Shown: positions 51,163 through 60,522, numbered from the stretch's first letter. The stretch is DNA of 64,000 nucleotides from JAUVXJ01 sp964433755 (GCA_964433755.1 CAYSSR010000001.1:372001-436000), one strand, 5' to 3'. The notes: generated by a model not told the origin, from the sequence alone. A program made the numbers and translations.

Positions 51163-53535
51163 ATGAAACGCTCTCGCAGATGGTGGGCTCGCTCGTGGCT
51201 CTACCCGGCATTGTGCCTGGTAGGCATCTTCACACTGTCCTTAGGCCTCGCTTCTCGCGGATCGCTGACGCCCAACCACTTCCTGGCCCGCGACCTTTCA
51301 GAGGAGTCCGTGGCGGAGGCCATCGCAGCGCTCCAGGTGGCCTTGGTGGGCTGCGGCTCGGTGCTGATCCTGGCGGCCCCGGCTCTGTACCTGCTGCGAG
51401 ACGAAGTCTCCAAGTCTGTCCATGCCGTATTTCGTCCTCAGGGTGACTTCTATTCGTGCCAGGGCGTCACGCCAAGGGGCGTCGATCTCTTCCTGATCAG
51501 CTTCCTCGGTCTATTCTTCGAGATGTTGGCTATCCGGTGGCTCTCGGAGGAGTTCCGCCTCTTCGCCTACTTCAAGAATCTGCCACTGCTCGCGGCTTTC
51601 ATGGGGTTGGGCATCGGCTTCGCCCTCGTGCGACGGTGCGAGGACCTGTTCCCCGCCGCCATACCTCTGATCATTTCTCTGTGCGTTCTGACCCTCTTCG
51701 GGTCCAGAACCCGGGTCTTCGATCTGATCAGGTATCCTACGCAAGACGAGTTCATCTGGTCGCTTTCGACCCGGTCATCGGTCTTCACCGTCGCGCTCTT
51801 CTTCGCCACCATCGTCATCTTCTTCTTCCTGACCACGGTTGTCTTCCTGCCCTTTGGGCAATTGACAGGGAGACTGATGAACCAGTTTCGACCTCTGACT
51901 GCGTACACCATCAACATCCTGGGCAGTCTGGTCGGTATCTGGGCTTTCTCCACGATGTCCTTCCTCAGCCTCCCTCCCATCTCCTGGTTTCTGCTCACAC
52001 TGCTGCTATCATTGTGGTTTCTGCGGGGAAGGAGGCGAGTGCTGCTGGGCAGCACGGTTCTGGCGGCAGTCTGCCTCGCGCTGTTGTTCCTCAACCGAGG
52101 AGAGTCGCTGTGGTCTCCCTACTACAAGATCGACGTGCAGACGATCACGCTCGGGGGCGAGGGCGCGGCAGATCAGGGTGTGCCTTGGGAGCACAGACTG
52201 GTGGTGAATCAGGACTACCACCAGAAGGCGCTCGATCTATCACCCGAATACGTGGCACGTTACGGACATCTGTCGCCCGACGTGGGGGTAGCCCAGCGCG
52301 CCTACGCTCTCCCCTACGACTTCGTTAGTACGGGCGACGTCCTGGTCGTCGGCGCGGGTGCCGGTAATGACGTAGCCAGTGCCTTGAGGCACGGTGTCGA
52401 TCACGTGGACGCCGTCGAGATCGACCCCCAGATAGCGGAACTGGGCCTGACTCTTCACCCAGAGGAGCCATACCAATCGCCCAGGGTCGACCTGGTAATC
52501 GACGACGCCCGTTCCTACTTCGAGAAAAGTGACAAGAAGTACGACTTGATCGTGTTTGGCTTCCTCGATTCACACACACTCTTCTCCAGTATGTCGAGCG
52601 TGCGACTGGACAACTTCGTGTATACGCTGGAGTGCCTGGAAGAAGCCAGGGATCACCTCAAGGAGCGCGGTGTACTGGTGCTCACCTTCTCGGTGGCCAA
52701 GAGGTGGATCGGAGACCGTATCCAGGAGATGCTGACCACTGTCTTCGATAACGAGCCTCTGGCCCTGGAGGTCGGCTACGATGGAGGGATAGCCTTCGTG
52801 GTGGGGCCAGGGCTGCCGAACGTGGAGCTGACGGAGCAACATCGGCTCGAACAATTGGCGGCGGAGAAGCGCCTGGGTCACGAAGCGTCTATTCCTCCGG
52901 CGACGGATGATTGGCCCTACCTCTACCTGCGGGAGCGAAGTGTGCCGGATGTCTACTGGCAGGTCCTGCTCATCCTCTTCGTTCTCTCTGTCCCCGTGGT
53001 ATTGCGGGTCTTTCCCGAATCTGCGAGGGTCAACTCTCACTTCTTCTTCCTGGGCTGCGCCTTCTTCCTGTTGGAGACCAAGTCCATCACCGAGATGGCT
53101 TTGCTCTTCGGGTCCACGTGGATCGTCAACTCCGTGGTCATCTCCTCGATCCTGATCATGATCCTGGGCGCCAATCTCGTGGTGCGAAGGTTCAATCCGG
53201 GTGACTTGCGTCCGTACTATCTCCTGTTGCTGTGCTCGCTGGTGCTCAACTACGCCGTGCCCGTGAGCGGCATCCTGGGACAGCACTTCCTCCTGAGGGG
53301 GCTGGTCTCAGGCTTTCTGGTATCGCTGCCCCTGTTCTTTGCCGGGATCATCTTCGCAACCTCGCTGAGCACAATGAAGACCATCGAGCTAGCCTTCGGC
53401 TCCAACCTCCTGGGGTCTGTCGTGGGTGGCATGCTGGAGTACGGCTCCCTGATCTTCGGCATCAAAGCTCTCTACGTGATCGCAGCCTTGGCCTATTTCC
53501 TGTCCTGGGTTGGCCTCCGGCAGAAGACCGGCTAG
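51163..53535 (+). CDS. Membrane protein fused to a spermidine-synthase-like domain
   Basis: 790 residues from ATG 51163; upstream in-frame GTGs at 51097 and 51148 are possible because the ribosome site GGGAGGGAGG lies 14 nt away. About eight helices (roughly 10-320) precede a Rossmann domain: LVVGAGAGNDVASAL (about 392-406), VEIDPQIAELG, DDARSYF and YDLIVFGFLDSHTLFS. Further helices (about 610-785) close the protein. Key polyamine-binding acids of true SpeE are not evident, so aminopropyl transfer is doubtful. Similar membrane-fused SpeE-like proteins are common and uncharacterised. The gene continues the plus-strand run from the GT39-like genes. Confidence 0.85.
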   Translation: MKRSRRWWARSWLYPALCLVGIFTLSLGLASRGSLTPNHFLARDLSEESVAEAIAALQVALVGCGSVLILAAPALYLLRDEVSKSVHAVFRPQGDFYSCQGVTPRGVDLFLISFLGLFFEMLAIRWLSEEFRLFAYFKNLPLLAAFMGLGIGFALVRRCEDLFPAAIPLIISLCVLTLFGSRTRVFDLIRYPTQDEFIWSLSTRSSVFTVALFFATIVIFFFLTTVVFLPFGQLTGRLMNQFRPLTAYTINILGSLVGIWAFSTMSFLSLPPISWFLLTLLLSLWFLRGRRRVLLGSTVLAAVCLALLFLNRGESLWSPYYKIDVQTITLGGEGAADQGVPWEHRLVVNQDYHQKALDLSPEYVARYGHLSPDVGVAQRAYALPYDFVSTGDVLVVGAGAGNDVASALRHGVDHVDAVEIDPQIAELGLTLHPEEPYQSPRVDLVIDDARSYFEKSDKKYDLIVFGFLDSHTLFSSMSSVRLDNFVYTLECLEEARDHLKERGVLVLTFSVAKRWIGDRIQEMLTTVFDNEPLALEVGYDGGIAFVVGPGLPNVELTEQHRLEQLAAEKRLGHEASIPPATDDWPYLYLRERSVPDVYWQVLLILFVLSVPVVLRVFPESARVNSHFFFLGCAFFLLETKSITEMALLFGSTWIVNSVVISSILIMILGANLVVRRFNPGDLRPYYLLLLCSLVLNYAVPVSGILGQHFLLRGLVSGFLVSLPLFFAGIIFATSLSTMKTIELAFGSNLLGSVVGGMLEYGSLIFGIKALYVIAALAYFLSWVGLRQKTG

Positions 53536-53690
53536 CTGCGAGACCGGCGTTGAGGTAGGTTATCGGATGCAGAAGCGCAGAGGCTGTGCCTCCTCCCCAT
53601 GCGTGCTGGGTTGTGGGCTTGGCCTCCAATCGAGCCAGGATGTCTCACCGGATTCGGCCACAGAGGGTGCCGTGCCCTCTCTACGGTGCA

Positions 53691-53719
53691 TTGCTCAGGG
53701 CCCAGCAATCCCCTATAAT
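53691..53719 (+). promoter_or_regulatory. Sigma-70 promoter for the cyclase gene
   Basis: TTGCTC (53691-53696), 17-bp spacer, TATAAT (53714-53719). The leader to ATG 53787 is about 60 nt. Confidence 0.65.
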
Positions 53720-53786
53720 GGGGCAGTCCTCGACGCCCGTCGGGGATTTCGGTTCTTGGAATGACCATCAGCGGCGACTGGCCACA

Positions 53787-55628
53787 ATGAACGACATAGA
53801 TCTGCATCTGCTGGATTCTGTGTCTCAGTATCTCAAAGAGACACAGGCGTTCCTCGAACAGCAGCTAGCCAGCCTCGAGCGGTTTCGCGAGGCCGGCCTC
53901 GGGGAGGACGTGCCATCCTCGGAGTCGGGGCCTCTCGCGCTGGAGGCGGAGCGTGTGCCGCAGATGCTGGAGACGGCTCATCGTATCGAGAGCTGGCTTC
54001 CCCAACTGGAGAGGTCGATCTGGGGGCTAGCGAGCGAACTGGATCAGCAGAGGAAGGATCACGACCAACTCGCGGCCCTCTACGACGTCGGACAGGTCAT
54101 CAACTCCACGCTGGACTTGGATCAAGTGCTCGATCTGGCCATGGACCAGGTGATCGAGGTCACCAAGGCGGAGCGAGGCTTTCTGATGCTCCTGGAAGAG
54201 AAGGGTGGTGACCTGACCTTCAGAGTGGCCCGTAACGTAGACCGGGAGACCATCGCCGGCCCTTCGTTCGAGATCAGCCGGAGCATTGCCAGACGTGTGG
54301 CCCGGGAAGGAGTGCCGCTACTGGCCACGAATGCGCAAGTGGATCCCCGGTTCAGGGATCAGTCGAGCGTGATGAGCTACAACTTGCGGTCCATACTGTG
54401 CGTGCCACTGGTGGTGAAGAGGGAAGTGACCGGCGTGGTGTACGTGGACAACCGCGCCAAGGTAGGGCTGTTCTCACCGAAGGACCGGGACCTTCTGGTG
54501 GCTTTCGCCAATCAAGCGGCAGTGGCGATAGAGAACGCCAGGCTGTTCCAGAGCGTCAGGCAGAGTATGGACGAGATCGCTACGATGAAGAACCGCATGG
54601 ACGACATCTTCGCCAGCATCGCCAGCGGGGTGGTGACCACCGATGTCTCGGGAAGAGTGACCATGTTGAACCGGGCGGCTGAGGAGATCCTGGGTGTGCC
54701 GACAGTGGAAGCTCTGGGTCAACCTTACGCGAAGCTCCTGAGTCTATCTGATGAGGCAAGTGTCCACGGTCTGGTGGACCGCGCCATCGGAGGCGATGAA
54801 CGCTTCCTGGGCTGTGAGGTGGAGTGCGCGACGGCCGGGCGGGAGAAAGCGGTGCTGAGCATCAACGTCTCTCCGCTCAGAGATGCCTACGAGCGCACCC
54901 TGGGGGTGGCGCTGGTCGTGGACGACTTGACGGAGCAGAGACGTCTGGAGGAAGAGCGAGAGAAGGAACAGCGCGAGAGACAACGCACCCGAGAGGTTCT
55001 CGAGCGCTACGTACACCCAGCAGTTGTAGAACGTCTGCTCTCCAACCCGGAGGAACTGAGGCTGGGAGGGACGAAGAGGGTCGTGACCGTGCTCTTCGCC
55101 GACATCGGCGGCTTCAGCGCCCTGGCCGAGAAGCTGTCACCCGAGATCCTGGTCGACACCCTGAACCAGTACCTTGGCGTTGCGGCCGAGGCGGTGCTGG
55201 CGGAGGGAGGCATGTTGGACAAGTTCCTGGGCGACGCGGTGATGGGGCTCTTCAACTGGCCAGAATCTCAGGAGGATCATTGCCTGCGCGCCCTCAGGGC
55301 GGCGTTGAAGATCGTCGAGGATACCTCCACGATGGCCGACGGGGCGTCGGACGTGGCCCTGGCCTTCAAGGTGGGGGTCAGCGTGGGAGAGGCGGTAGTG
55401 GGGAACGTGGGCATTCCGCAGCGAAGCGACTACACGGCCATCGGGGATGCTGTGAATCTGGCGAAACGGCTCGAGGAGCACGCTCGGCCAGGAGAGATTC
55501 TACTGAGCCGTGCTGTCTACGAAACGATGGAAGATCTCATCGTGGCCAGAGCTCTGGGACCGATCATGGTCAAGGGGCACAGCAGGCCGGAGCAGGTGTA
55601 CGAGCTACTGGGGGTGAAGGGAAGCTGA
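53787..55628 (+). CDS. GAF-PAS class III adenylate/guanylate cyclase
   Basis: 613 residues from ATG 53787; a longer open frame upstream crosses the promoter and is rejected. A coiled-coil-like N-terminus (1-95) leads to a GAF domain (about 100-250), a PAS domain (about 264-385, IFASIASGVVTTDVSGRV), a signalling helix (EEEREKEQRERQRTREVLERY) and a class III cyclase domain (about 430-610). LFADIGGFSAL and FLGDAVMGLFN supply the metal aspartates, and MLDKFLGD a Lys consistent with ATP use. There is no membrane segment, so it is cytoplasmic. It senses an unknown ligand through GAF/PAS. Whether it makes cAMP or cGMP, or regulates its glycan neighbours, is not shown. Confidence 0.93.
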   Translation: MNDIDLHLLDSVSQYLKETQAFLEQQLASLERFREAGLGEDVPSSESGPLALEAERVPQMLETAHRIESWLPQLERSIWGLASELDQQRKDHDQLAALYDVGQVINSTLDLDQVLDLAMDQVIEVTKAERGFLMLLEEKGGDLTFRVARNVDRETIAGPSFEISRSIARRVAREGVPLLATNAQVDPRFRDQSSVMSYNLRSILCVPLVVKREVTGVVYVDNRAKVGLFSPKDRDLLVAFANQAAVAIENARLFQSVRQSMDEIATMKNRMDDIFASIASGVVTTDVSGRVTMLNRAAEEILGVPTVEALGQPYAKLLSLSDEASVHGLVDRAIGGDERFLGCEVECATAGREKAVLSINVSPLRDAYERTLGVALVVDDLTEQRRLEEEREKEQRERQRTREVLERYVHPAVVERLLSNPEELRLGGTKRVVTVLFADIGGFSALAEKLSPEILVDTLNQYLGVAAEAVLAEGGMLDKFLGDAVMGLFNWPESQEDHCLRALRAALKIVEDTSTMADGASDVALAFKVGVSVGEAVVGNVGIPQRSDYTAIGDAVNLAKRLEEHARPGEILLSRAVYETMEDLIVARALGPIMVKGHSRPEQVYELLGVKGS

Positions 55629-55680
55629 GGCCTCCAACCAGGGTGCGTTCGGGGGGCAAGAAGCAGGGTAGCGTGGGACG

Positions 55681-58488
55681 ATGATCATGACGTCAGACTC
55701 CAGGCAAACCTGGACACGGGCACGCCGCCTGGCGAACTGGATAGCGGTGAGGCTCGACCCGGGACTGCCGGTGGTGCTGTTACTGCCTGTCTTCGTGGCC
55801 ATACCCCTTCTTCAACCTGGCCTGCCCAAGACGGCCGATGGCTATCTGCATCTCCTGAGAGTTGTGGAACTGGACCAGTGTTGGCGGGACGGCGTGCTCT
55901 ACCCACGCTGGGCACCGGACATGGCTCTCGGCTACGGTTATCCCATCTTCAACTACTTCGCTCCTCTGCTCTATTACCTGACCGAGCTCGTGCACATAGT
56001 CGGCCTGGGCTTTGAGAGCTCGTTCAAGCTGGTGTTGATTGGTTGTCTGGTTCTCGGTGCATGGGGCACATACGCCCTTGCCAGGGATATCCTGGGCGCT
56101 AAAGCGGGCATCCTGGCTGCTGCTGCTTACTACTACGCCCCCTTCACGCTGAGAGAGATCTACATCCGTGGTGGATATGCCCAACTCCTGGCCGTATCTC
56201 TCATTCCCGCCGTCTTCTGGTCGTTCAATCGCCTGGTGAGTAGGGATAGCCTGTTGTACGTGGTCACAAGTACGCTCGTGCTTGGCGCAGTGCTCCTCAG
56301 TCACAACATCACTGCCATGCTTTTCTTGCCACTCTTGGCTCTTTTCGTTGTTTGGATCATCAGTACCCATGGAAGGTGGCGGAAGGTCAGGCATGCCGTC
56401 TTGGTCCTGGTGCTTTCCTTTGGCCTTGCGTCGATCTTCCTGCTGCCGGCACTGGCCGAGAAGCCTCTCGTGAAGTTGGACAGGTCCACCGAGGGCTACC
56501 TGGACTTCCGCCAGCATTTCCTCACCGTAGGGGAGATTCTATCTCCGTCGGCAGTGCCTGACGCTTCTTCGCTCAACCCTACGTGGTTGCACAACCTTGG
56601 CACGGCGCATCTGCCGCTGCTGGTTCTTGGCTTGATAGCCATGGCTCTGTGGCCTCGTACGGGCCGACAGCGGATTCAAGGTGCGTTCTTCCTGGTGATG
56701 CTCCTTCTCTGTATCTTCATGACCTTGCCGCCCTCAACTCCCCTATGGGAGCATGTGCCGCTTCTAGCCTTCACACAGTTCCCCTGGCGAGTTCTGGACG
56801 TCGGCGTGCCGGCCAGTGCCATTCTGGTCGGCATGAGTGTGTACTCGTGGTCCAGACTGCCGGGTCGGCGCACGGGTCTGATCCTGCTGACGCTGACGGT
56901 CGTTGCGGTTGTGGTGGCCGCATTCGTTCACCTCCACGTGCAGTGGCCCCCTGAGAGCAAGGAGCAACTGTCCCCCGCGGATGTTGTGCTCCATGAGCTG
57001 AGGACCGGCATCATCGGCACCACCAGTACCGGCGAGTGTCTGCCCACGTGGGTCATCGAAGAGCCGAAGAGCTCACCTCTGGTGGAGCAGTATCTCAATG
57101 GCGGGGCCATATCTAAGCTTGATGTCAATAGTCTCCCTGTCAGCGCCCAGTCGGAGTTGATCGAGCACACGGTAGTGTCCGACCGGTATTCTGTCGACAC
57201 TTCCGAGCCAACTACGGTGCGGTTCAACACCTTCTTCTTCCCAGGCTGGCAGGCGTTCGTGGACGGCGAGCCTGTCTCCATCAGCCCTTCGTACCCCGAG
57301 GGTTTGATCACCTTCCAGGTGCCAGCGGGCGAACACGAGATCCTGGTCATCTTCGCGGACACTCGCATCAGAACGCTGGCCAATCTCATTTCTCTGGGGA
57401 CGGCCATCCTCCTGGTGGGCGGCATCGTGTGGCTGAGCCTCAGAAAGCGGTGGAGCGTCGGTGGGGTGGTCGCAGGGCCTGCCGGAAGCTCACTCTCGCT
57501 GACCGATGCCGGGGTCCTGGCAGTCGCTGTGGTCGCTCTGCTGCTGATCAAGACGTGGTTCATCGATCCGCACACCACGTGGTTCCGCAAGAGTTCGCCC
57601 CCAGGTCAGGTTCTTGGTGTGCAGCATGCTGAGCAGATCAACCTCAGCGACGAGGTGCTCTTCCTCGGCTATGACCTGAGCGGCGAGAGCGTCACCGCCG
57701 GTGACGACTTGCAGGTCACGCTTTTCTGGGAGGCTCAGGAACGCTTGGAGGAGGACTACAGCGTCTTCGTGCACCTGGATGATCTCCGCTCCAACTACAT
57801 CTCGTGGAGCCTGTCGGAGGAGCGCAACCCGGCAGATATCCCGACCTCTGGCTGGACTCCTGGGTTCTACGTGTCGAACCCACACGTATTGAGTGTCTCA
57901 AGTGAGACGCCACCTGGCGTCTACGTGCTCCGCGCGGGATTGTATCACGCGGATACAGGAGAGAGGCTGCCCATCCTGGACGACGCCGGCAATACGGTTG
58001 CCGACAGCATAGACCTGGGCACCATCCGCGTGAGTGGGGCGCGGCCGGTGAGCCTGGAGGGTGTGACGGAGCTGGGGAGTCTGAGCTTCGGAGACCGAAT
58101 CACCCTGGTCGGATACAGGCTTGTGGACAACGACGCGAAGCCGGGCAACTACTTCCGTCTGTTTCTGTATTGGGAGGCCACCCAGGAGATGTCTGAGGAG
58201 TACGCGGTCTTCGTGCACCTCGTGGATGATCGAGGCGAGACGTGGGCCCAGGGAGACGGTTTGCCAGCGAACGGGATCTACCCTACGTGGGCCTGGCGAG
58301 TTGGCGAGGTCGTGGAGGACGAACACCTGGTCCCACTGGATATGGACGTCCCGGCCGGCACGTACTACCTGTGGATAGGCTGGTACGAGCCGGACACTCT
58401 CAACAGACTGGGTGTCATCTCTGCGGAAGACGCTTCGCTGGGAGATGAGGTCGTGTTGCCCACGCCCCTCGAGGTGCTTTCACCATAG
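55681..58488 (+). CDS. PTPS-related/YfhO-like membrane protein with two C-terminal beta-sandwich modules
   Basis: 935 residues from ATG 55681 (ATG 55687 is also possible). The first part (about 25-420) has about ten to twelve helices. DGYLHLLRVVELDQCWRDGVLYPRW and MALGYGYPIFNYFAPLLYY (their central residues) are typical of the bacterial membrane proteins labelled 6-pyruvoyl-tetrahydropterin-synthase-related, a GT-C-like group. Residues 470-640 form an extracytoplasmic region with FFPGWQAFVDGEPV, as in YfhO-type proteins. After one more helix, two modules follow (about 658-770, 806-930) with LFLGYDL, VFVHLDD/VFVHLVDD and GLYHADTG. They match those in the GT39-like neighbours. Probably another lipid-linked sugar transferase. 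Confidence 0.84.
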   Translation: MIMTSDSRQTWTRARRLANWIAVRLDPGLPVVLLLPVFVAIPLLQPGLPKTADGYLHLLRVVELDQCWRDGVLYPRWAPDMALGYGYPIFNYFAPLLYYLTELVHIVGLGFESSFKLVLIGCLVLGAWGTYALARDILGAKAGILAAAAYYYAPFTLREIYIRGGYAQLLAVSLIPAVFWSFNRLVSRDSLLYVVTSTLVLGAVLLSHNITAMLFLPLLALFVVWIISTHGRWRKVRHAVLVLVLSFGLASIFLLPALAEKPLVKLDRSTEGYLDFRQHFLTVGEILSPSAVPDASSLNPTWLHNLGTAHLPLLVLGLIAMALWPRTGRQRIQGAFFLVMLLLCIFMTLPPSTPLWEHVPLLAFTQFPWRVLDVGVPASAILVGMSVYSWSRLPGRRTGLILLTLTVVAVVVAAFVHLHVQWPPESKEQLSPADVVLHELRTGIIGTTSTGECLPTWVIEEPKSSPLVEQYLNGGAISKLDVNSLPVSAQSELIEHTVVSDRYSVDTSEPTTVRFNTFFFPGWQAFVDGEPVSISPSYPEGLITFQVPAGEHEILVIFADTRIRTLANLISLGTAILLVGGIVWLSLRKRWSVGGVVAGPAGSSLSLTDAGVLAVAVVALLLIKTWFIDPHTTWFRKSSPPGQVLGVQHAEQINLSDEVLFLGYDLSGESVTAGDDLQVTLFWEAQERLEEDYSVFVHLDDLRSNYISWSLSEERNPADIPTSGWTPGFYVSNPHVLSVSSETPPGVYVLRAGLYHADTGERLPILDDAGNTVADSIDLGTIRVSGARPVSLEGVTELGSLSFGDRITLVGYRLVDNDAKPGNYFRLFLYWEATQEMSEEYAVFVHLVDDRGETWAQGDGLPANGIYPTWAWRVGEVVEDEHLVPLDMDVPAGTYYLWIGWYEPDTLNRLGVISAEDASLGDEVVLPTPLEVLSP

Positions 58489-58542
58489 AAGGGTGCTACC
58501 CAATCCCACACTCAGAGTATCTGCCCGGCATCGGGAGCCTGG

Positions 58543-59478
58543 TCACACGGCGGGAACGGGTACGTAGACAGGCTCTACCCAGTGTCTATACTCTTTCCTC
58601 TCCCCGCGTGCGATGCTGAAGTAGAGATCTCGGAGCTGCTTCACGATGGGGCCGATCTGCCCTGTGCCGACCGGGCGATGGTCGATCTGGGTGATGGCCG
58701 CTATCTGTACGCCCGTGCCGCAGAAGAAGGCCTCGTCTGCTACGTAGAGCTCCGTGCGGTCGATGGGACGCTCCACCGTGACGATACCGAGCTCCTTCTC
58801 AGCCAGCTCCATGAGCGTGGACCTGGTGATGCCCTCCAGGATATCGTCGGTGATGGGGGACGTGACCAGCTTTCCGTCCTTGACGATGAACAGGTTCTCT
58901 GCGCTTCCCTCGGAGACGTGTCCTTCTTGGGTAAGGACGATGGCCTCGTCGAAACCATTCATGACTGCGTCGGTCTTGATCAACGCGGAGTTGATGTACG
59001 CACCGGTGATCTTGGCCCTCGCGGGAACGGAGTTGTCGTTGATACGGCGCCAGGACGAAACGCCCACGTCAGCGCCTTCTTCCTTGTCGATGTACTTGCC
59101 GAACGGTAGCGCGAACATGGCAACCTCGTCCTTCAGGTCGTGCAGCCTGACACCGACGACTCGGTCTGCCTTGTAGGCCAGGGGACGGATGTAGGTATCC
59201 TCCCGGAAACCTTCCTTGCGCAGAAGCTCCAGGGTTGCTTCACACAGTTGGTCTACGGTGTAGGGGAGGGAGATGAGAATGATCCTGCACGAGTCCAGGA
59301 ATCGCTCGAAGTGCTCTCTCAGCTTAAAGACGTAGAGCTGCTCCTCGGTCGCGTTCCAGTAAGCTCGAATCCCCTCGAAGCAGCCCGTCCCGTAGTTGAA
59401 GGCGTGGGTCATGATGCTGACCCTGGCCTCCTCTAGGGGCACGATCTTACCCTCGAAGAACGCGTACTTGTTGGCCAT
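58543..59478 (-). CDS. ilvE: Branched-chain amino acid aminotransferase
   Basis: 311 residues; ATG 59478 follows AAGGAGGA by 8 nt, so a longer open frame into the repeat-rich upstream DNA is rejected. Class IV fold: YGTGCFEGIRAYW, YIRPLAYKAD, K156 in ARAKITGAYINS (PLP lysine), EGHVSEGSAENLFIV and GITRSTLMELA. Known: it makes Leu, Ile and Val from their keto acids with glutamate, using PLP, in the cytoplasm. It is convergent with the 55681 gene and stands alone; no other ilv gene is nearby. Confidence 0.95.
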   Translation of the reverse strand: MANKYAFFEGKIVPLEEARVSIMTHAFNYGTGCFEGIRAYWNATEEQLYVFKLREHFERFLDSCRIILISLPYTVDQLCEATLELLRKEGFREDTYIRPLAYKADRVVGVRLHDLKDEVAMFALPFGKYIDKEEGADVGVSSWRRINDNSVPARAKITGAYINSALIKTDAVMNGFDEAIVLTQEGHVSEGSAENLFIVKDGKLVTSPITDDILEGITRSTLMELAEKELGIVTVERPIDRTELYVADEAFFCGTGVQIAAITQIDHRPVGTGQIGPIVKQLRDLYFSIARGERKEYRHWVEPVYVPVPAV

Positions 59479-59964
59479 CACCGACTTCCTCCTTCGCGCT
59501 GCCCCGGCGTGCGGGGCTCTATTCGTGACGCGCAAGCGATTATAGGCGCGGTCCCCCCCTTCTGCAAGCCAACCGAGCGCAGTGTGGAGAAACCGCACCG
59601 AGATAGCCTTGATGATCGACCAAGGCGGGCATGTAGGGGCGGGTCTCAGACCCGCCCCTACGAGTGTGCTCAACGCTGTCATGGCCCCATCTTGCGCACC
59701 CTCCGCCAGAGTGAGGAGCGGACGGGAGCAGCGAGTCGGGATCCACGTCACCACAGAGTTCGCGGAGGGCGCGGAGAGAGGGTTGGTCGATGGTCGTGGT
59801 ACGGTCTCTTGTCTACGGACGAGCCGTGGAGTCACAACTCAACGCAGAGGACGCAAAGGGCGCGGAGAGAGGATTGGTCGATGGTCGTGGTACGGTCTCT
59901 GGTCTACGGATGAGCCGTGGAGTCACAACTCACCGCAGAGGACGCGGAGGGCGCAGAGATAGCG
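59479..59964. other. Repeat-filled intergenic region upstream of ilvE
   Basis: About 490 bp with a 29-bp perfect palindrome (59633-59661) and three 91-bp tandem units (59749-59995). Open frames crossing this region change frame between repeat units and are not credible genes. No clear promoter for ilvE was found. Confidence 0.65.
59633..59661. repeat. 29-bp perfect palindrome
   Basis: GTAGGGGCGGGTCT and AGACCCGCCCCTAC flank a single central C. This GTAGGGGCGGG...CCCGCCCCTAC pattern is a known style of dispersed bacterial palindrome. Confidence 0.85.
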
Positions 59965-59995
59965 TCACTCGATGGTCGTGACTACGGTCTCCGGT
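59749..59995. repeat. 91-bp tandem repeat, about 2.7 units
   Basis: Units start at 59749, 59840 and 59931, each with CRCAGAG...GGGCGCRGAGA followed by GATGGTCGTG and ACGGTCTC. Spacing is exactly 91 bp. The third, truncated unit runs into the 3' end of the nitroreductase gene. Confidence 0.85.
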
Positions 59996-60489
59996 GCACG
60001 ACGGTCGGTTCCAGACGAGGGGTGGCCTGTCGGATAGCCGATGGGGATTATGGCTACCGGGCGCAGATGACCCGGAAGATCGAGGGCTCGAGCGGCTGCT
60101 TCCTCGTCGAAGGCACCTACCCAGCAGGCGCCCAGGCCCGAGGCCACGGCCGCCAGCAGAAGGTTCTCCGTTGCAGCGGCTGTGTCCTGAAGCGAATAAA
60201 GGTACCGCCCGCGGTCTCCATACCTGGCAGCCGAACGCTCCGGATCGGCGCAGACCACTATGACGACCGGGGCCTCACTGAGGAACCACTGGTTGAGAGC
60301 GGCTTGTGCCAGTGCTCTCTTGGTTGCTTCTTCTCGGACCACGCAGAAGTGCCAGGGCTGGCGATTACCTGCGGTTGGCGCACGGACTGCGGCCTGGATC
60401 AGCCTGGTCACTGTCTCGGGAGGAACGTCGCGCTTCTGGTCGAAAGCACGTATGCTGTGCCTGGCCTCCAGTACCTCCCAGAAGTCCAT
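59965..60489 (-). CDS. Nitroreductase-family flavoprotein
   Basis: 174 residues, starting MDFWEVLEARHSIRAFD, with an AGAGGTAGG site upstream. RHSIRAF is the FMN phosphate-binding start; APTAGNRQPWHF and AAATENLLLAAVASGLGACWVG are family signatures; IPIGYPTGHP lies near the end. Known: these homodimeric FMN enzymes reduce nitro, quinone or other acceptors with NAD(P)H. The substrate is unknown. The last codons lie inside the 91-bp tandem repeat. It is 33 bp downstream of surE on the same strand. Confidence 0.92.
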   Translation of the reverse strand: MDFWEVLEARHSIRAFDQKRDVPPETVTRLIQAAVRAPTAGNRQPWHFCVVREEATKRALAQAALNQWFLSEAPVVIVVCADPERSAARYGDRGRYLYSLQDTAAATENLLLAAVASGLGACWVGAFDEEAAARALDLPGHLRPVAIIPIGYPTGHPSSGTDRRAPETVVTTIE

Positions 60490-60522
60490 CGCCAGCCTAC
60501 CTCTCTCGTGGCATCACCCGTG

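Noticed and set aside
59479..59835. N-terminal extension of ilvE by 119 residues
   Set aside because: It runs through the palindrome and tandem repeats, while ATG 59478 has an AAGGAGGA site and matches the normal family start.
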